Shown piece by piece: positions 50,852 through 53,715 of a DNA stretch of 53,715 bases (positions are counted from its first letter, which is position 1; every line of letters starts with the position of its first letter). The translations under genes were made by a program, and so were the position numbers. Source of the DNA: Solidesulfovibrio sp. GTDB taxonomy: Bacteria > Desulfobacterota > Desulfovibrionia > Desulfovibrionales > Desulfovibrionaceae. The stretch is taken from NCBI RefSeq assembly GCF_029978005.1, contig NZ_JARKOZ010000184.1, positions 1 through 53,715 of the forward strand, in the 5' to 3' direction. The notes under the pieces were generated by a model. The model ran no database searches. It worked only from the letters and a program-made list of their open reading frames with translations, and was not told where the DNA came from.

Positions 50852-51949
50852 ATGCCGTGGACGTGGGCCATGCTCGGCATGGCCACGGCGGCCGGTCTTC
50901 TCGTCGTATTCCGGATATGCCTCAAACAGGGCGGCCATGCCCATGAGTCGCCATGCCAGCCCGCCCCCGTCCCCGGTCCGACCGGGGACGGGGAGGCGGG
51001 GGGCTTTTCGTGCGGCGTGTACGGCGACCGGCTGGAGCGGCTGCGCCGGGGCGCGGACGGGCTTTTGGGCGGGGCCGACGGCGCGGCCGAGGCCGAAGCC
51101 GCCGGGGACCCGGAGCTTTTCGCGCCGCCCGGGGAGGAGGGCGCGGCGCGCCTTGCGCGGGGCCTGGCCCGCCTTCGTGTCGGCGCGGCCGGGACCGAGG
51201 CCCTGCGCCGGCTGCACGACCCGGCCACCGGGCCGCGACAGCTCGCCGACCTGATCGCCGCCGACCCGGTCCTGACCGGCCGGGTGCTCAAGATCGTCAA
51301 CAGCCCGCTTTTCGGCCTGCGCGCGGCCGTGACCCACCTGTCCCAGGCCATCGGCGTCATGGGCCTGGCCAATCTGCGCATGCTGCTTTTCGGCGAGTTC
51401 CTGGAAAGCGCTGGGGCCGGGGCCGGCCTGCCCGCCGCCCTGCGGCGCGAGCTGTGGCTGCATCTCGGCGCCACGGCCGCCCTGGCCCGGCGCATCGCCC
51501 CGGCCTTTCCCGGGCTCGACGCCGGGATGCTCTTCACCGCCGGCCTCATGCACGACATCGGCCGGCTCGTCCTTTTCGGGGCGGATTGCGGGGTGGGGTC
51601 GGGCGGGGTCCATCACGCCGTGGCCGGGGAGGCGGCCTGCGCCGCCTTCGACCTGCCTCTGCCCATCCGCCAGGGCGTGCTGCTGCACCATGCGCCGGTC
51701 TGCCTGGACCTCGAGGACCTGGACGCGGGAATGGCCGGCATCCGGGTGGCCGTGGCCCTGGCCGTGGCCGACGGCCTGGCCCATTGCCTGGAGGCGGGCG
51801 AGGCGGGGGGCGAAGTGGCCCTGTCGCCGCTTCGGGCCTCCTACAGGCCGCTTGTGCGGGAGAGCGCGCTTCGCCAGTGTCTGGCCGCGCCGGAGCTGCT
51901 CTTCGAGGTGGCGCGGCTGCGGGCCATGCTGCGGCTGGCCGCCGCCTGA
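50852..51949 (+). CDS. HDOD-domain protein with N-terminal membrane segment
   Basis: 365 residues. A membrane helix (about 5-22, MLGMATAAGLLVVF) is followed by an Ala/Gly-rich spacer. The HDOD domain lies at about 110-320 (LADLIAADPVLTGRVLKIVNSPLFG, then AIGVMGLANLRMLL and GLMHDIGRLVLF, keeping an H-D pair). HDOD proteins act in signalling, including c-di-GMP pathways and chemotaxis, mostly through protein binding. GAGGAG upstream of ATG 50852 fixes the start. It lies 30 bases after the RND gene but its role is probably separate. Confidence 0.88.
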   Translation: MPWTWAMLGMATAAGLLVVFRICLKQGGHAHESPCQPAPVPGPTGDGEAGGFSCGVYGDRLERLRRGADGLLGGADGAAEAEAAGDPELFAPPGEEGAARLARGLARLRVGAAGTEALRRLHDPATGPRQLADLIAADPVLTGRVLKIVNSPLFGLRAAVTHLSQAIGVMGLANLRMLLFGEFLESAGAGAGLPAALRRELWLHLGATAALARRIAPAFPGLDAGMLFTAGLMHDIGRLVLFGADCGVGSGGVHHAVAGEAACAAFDLPLPIRQGVLLHHAPVCLDLEDLDAGMAGIRVAVALAVADGLAHCLEAGEAGGEVALSPLRASYRPLVRESALRQCLAAPELLFEVARLRAMLRLAAA

Positions 51950-52010
51950 GGGGAGACTCCCTTTCCAGGGCACGACGACGGCCATGCCTTGGAAAAGGGG
52001 CTTGGCGAAA

Positions 52011-52964
52011 CTACGGCAGGAGGAAGGCCGGCAGCGCGCCGGGCAAAAAGACGGTCGTAAGCCCGGCCAGCAGGCCGGTGACGCCGGCGATCGAGGCGGC
52101 GAATCCGGCCGTGAGCATGAACTTGTGGCGCAGGGCGTTTTCCTGGGGCATGACCACGGCCGCGAAGAAGAGCGTGAGCAGGCTGCCCGTGCCGTAAAGG
52201 GCCACGGCCATGGTCAGGCGCGCGGAGAGCTCGCCGACCAGCGGCAACAGCCCGAGCACGATCCAGCCCATGGCGAAAAGGGCCAGGATCTGGCCCACGA
52301 AGGCGACCCTGGCCGCCAGGCGCAGAGTGAAGTTGTAGTAGTCCCGGCCGAAGTCGTCCCGGTCGCGCCGCCAGACAAGCCAGGCTCCGGTGTAGGTCCC
52401 GGCCAGGCACAGGGACAGGGCCACGCCCTCGGCCAGAAAGCGCCAGAACAGGGAGACGGCCGGCGGCAAAAGGGCGGCAAGCGTCGTCGGCGCGGGCAGC
52501 TTCAGGGAAAAGGGCCGCAACATGGCCAGCCCGGCGAAAAAGGCCAGCCAGAGGAGCAGGGTGGCGGCGAAGCCGATGGAGCCGTGCAGGGGCTTTTGCG
52601 CCTTGAGCCGCTGCCACAGGCCGCGATAGCAAAGGAATGCGGCCGCGCCGGCGACCACCGGCCCGGCCAGGGCGGCCAGGGGCAAGGGAACGCCCGCGAA
52701 ATACGGCGCGGCGGCGGGGGCGAGAAAGCGCACGGCCGCCAGCGCGGCGCAGAGCGCCACGAAGACCCAGAGTCCGCCGAGCAGGGCGAAGGTGGCGGCC
52801 TGCTGGCCGAACTTGTCGATGAAGATCTTGAGCCGTTTGACCTTGGCCAGCCCGGCCACGGCGGTGATGGTGGGCACGCCGGCCACGGCCAGGGCCAGGC
52901 CGAGATGCGCGGCGCACAGGACCATGACCGCCCAGAAGACGGCGATGCGGAGGGCCTCGGGCAT
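52011..52964 (-). CDS. Polytopic inner-membrane protein of unknown function
   Basis: 317 residues with about eight hydrophobic segments (for example IAVFWAVMVLCAAHLGLALA, FALLGGLWVFVALCAALAA, AATLLLWLAFFAGLAML, LTMAVALYGTGSLLTLFF). A short hydrophilic loop with KRLKIFIDKFGQQ follows the first segment, and DRDDFGRDYYNFTLR lies in the middle. No transport or cofactor motif is recognised. AAGGAG is upstream of ATG 52964. It is transcribed toward the HDOD gene, so the two are convergent. Confidence 0.85.
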   Translation of the reverse strand: MPEALRIAVFWAVMVLCAAHLGLALAVAGVPTITAVAGLAKVKRLKIFIDKFGQQAATFALLGGLWVFVALCAALAAVRFLAPAAAPYFAGVPLPLAALAGPVVAGAAAFLCYRGLWQRLKAQKPLHGSIGFAATLLLWLAFFAGLAMLRPFSLKLPAPTTLAALLPPAVSLFWRFLAEGVALSLCLAGTYTGAWLVWRRDRDDFGRDYYNFTLRLAARVAFVGQILALFAMGWIVLGLLPLVGELSARLTMAVALYGTGSLLTLFFAAVVMPQENALRHKFMLTAGFAASIAGVTGLLAGLTTVFLPGALPAFLLP

Positions 52965-53085
52965 GGGGAGCGTTCTCCTTGAATCCGGGTTGGCGGCAAT
53001 GGCGCGAGACGCCCTGCCGTGGGCTTGTGCCCTAAATTCGTCGTGGATGCAACAAAGCGGCCGGCGCGGCCGGGCAAGAATCGGC

Positions 53086-53114
53086 TTGCGCAATCAGTTC
53101 CGCTGACGTACTTT
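53086..53114 (+). promoter_or_regulatory. Candidate promoter for the YbgF-like lipoprotein
   Basis: TTGCGC at 53086-53091, 17 bases, TACTTT at 53109-53114, about 50 bases before the start codon. Confidence 0.4.
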
Positions 53115-53161
53115 CGTTGGAAGTTGCGAGAGTTGCCAACATCTATCCACACCTTGCGCGC

Positions 53162-53715
53162 ATGATGGGAAAACGGCTCCATACGGCGGCGGTCCTTTTC
53201 ATTGCCTGCCTGCTTGGCGCATGCGGGCCGGGCAATACGTTGCGCACGCCGAGCGGCAGCGACGACTTCCGTCTCAAGGGCGTGGAATCCTCCCTGGAAA
53301 AGACCCAGGACGAGCTCAAGGAACTCAAGCGCCAGCAGGGGCACAACGAGGCCGCCCTGGCGCAGTTGCGCAAGCAGGTCGGCGACATGGCCGCCGCACT
53401 CAAGTCCAGGGGCATGGCCCTGCCCGCCGCTTCCGAACCCCAAGCCAGCGCCCTGGGTGTGGGCTTCGCCAATCCCGGCGTCGCCGCCGGTGCGGCCGAG
53501 GCCCGCGCGCCCCAACCGTCCGCTCCTGCTCCCACGGCAGCCCAGGTGCCTCACCAGCCGGGCGAACCGGAACCGCCCCACGGCATCCCCATGCCCGCGC
53601 CGGCCGCCGCCAACGCCGAAAGCCCCCCCGCGCCCCAAGCGCCGCCGGCCGCGGTCGCGCCCGTGCGCCAGCCCCCCGCGCCGGAGCCCGTGAGCAGCCG
53701 GCGCGGCGGCGGTCG
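53162..53715 (+). CDS. Lipoprotein with coiled coil, YbgF/CpoB-like N-terminal part (3' end outside window)
   Basis: At least 184 residues, open to the window edge. A signal peptide ends in the lipobox LGAC with lipidated C21. Residues about 36-85 form a coiled coil (VESSLEKTQDELKELKRQQ), then a long Ala/Pro linker. In CpoB/YbgF the coiled coil is followed by TPR repeats and works with Tol-Pal and PBP1B; whether the TPRs exist lies beyond the window. Starts ATG 53162 and ATG 53165 are equally possible. Confidence 0.8.
   Translation, partial: MMGKRLHTAAVLFIACLLGACGPGNTLRTPSGSDDFRLKGVESSLEKTQDELKELKRQQGHNEAALAQLRKQVGDMAAALKSRGMALPAASEPQASALGVGFANPGVAAGAAEARAPQPSAPAPTAAQVPHQPGEPEPPHGIPMPAPAAANAESPPAPQAPPAAVAPVRQPPAPEPVSSRRGGG

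Noticed and set aside
47504-51985. A 1493-residue antisense frame across the RND pump and HDOD genes
   Set aside because: Longest open frame in the window, but it only reflects GC-rich third positions of the plus-strand genes.

Overview
The window is a high-GC, gene-dense chromosomal segment of a Gram-negative deltaproteobacterium. The best guess is a member of the Desulfovibrionales (Solidesulfovibrio/Desulfolutivibrio-like). This rests on the type III iron alcohol dehydrogenase, the PFK-2/FBPase-2-like protein, the AnfO-family protein, the che cluster carrying a HEAT-repeat protein and a ParA ATPase, and a dispersed stem-loop repeat with a GCCGCCGGAGGC arm. The genus is inferred, not shown. 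No phage, transposase, rRNA or CRISPR array is visible.

Layout. 1-3960: end of the PII gene glnB, an intrinsic terminator, glnD, a 1-Cys-like peroxiredoxin and a small overlapping protein. 4127-7113: a cysteine-cluster (YkgJ-like) protein overlapping a class A penicillin-binding protein. 7114-15730: an AT-rich intergenic island, a Ser/Ala-rich small protein, a 1040-residue membrane protein of unknown function, an old-yellow-enzyme reductase, two helical proteins and an iron alcohol dehydrogenase. 16226-22770: a PFK-2/FBPase-2-like protein, a U32 Fe-S protein, an FMN reductase with an autoregulated-looking TetR regulator, an aminotransferase and an RRM protein. 22928-25718: ffh-rpsP-khpA-rimM, without trmD-rplS. 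26021-31388: a LysM/TPR protein, a frameshifted pseudogene-like region, a Cu+ ATPase, a small protein and tRNA-Pro(CGG).

31552-40424 is one dense chemotaxis operon: cheB, HEAT-repeat protein, cheR, ParA-like ATPase, a CheW protein with an N-terminal extension, cheY and cheA. The ParA/CheW-extension pair resembles the ParC-ParP system that positions and segregates chemosensory arrays. CheA carries two intact Hpt domains and a third that has lost its histidine. This is the most system-like unit in the window.

40597-44786: an orphan AnfO-family protein, then a branched-chain amino acid attenuator (a 27-codon leader peptide with a Val/Ile/Leu run and rare codons, followed by a strong terminator) ahead of ilvB-ilvN, then a sensor kinase whose PAS region holds a cysteine cluster. 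44796-53715: a CYTH protein, an ABM monooxygenase, a TetR-RND adaptor-RND pump operon, an HDOD protein, a polytopic membrane protein and the start of a YbgF-like lipoprotein cut by the window edge.

Product calls come from reading motifs by eye; no database search was possible. Promoters are pattern matches and should be treated as candidates.
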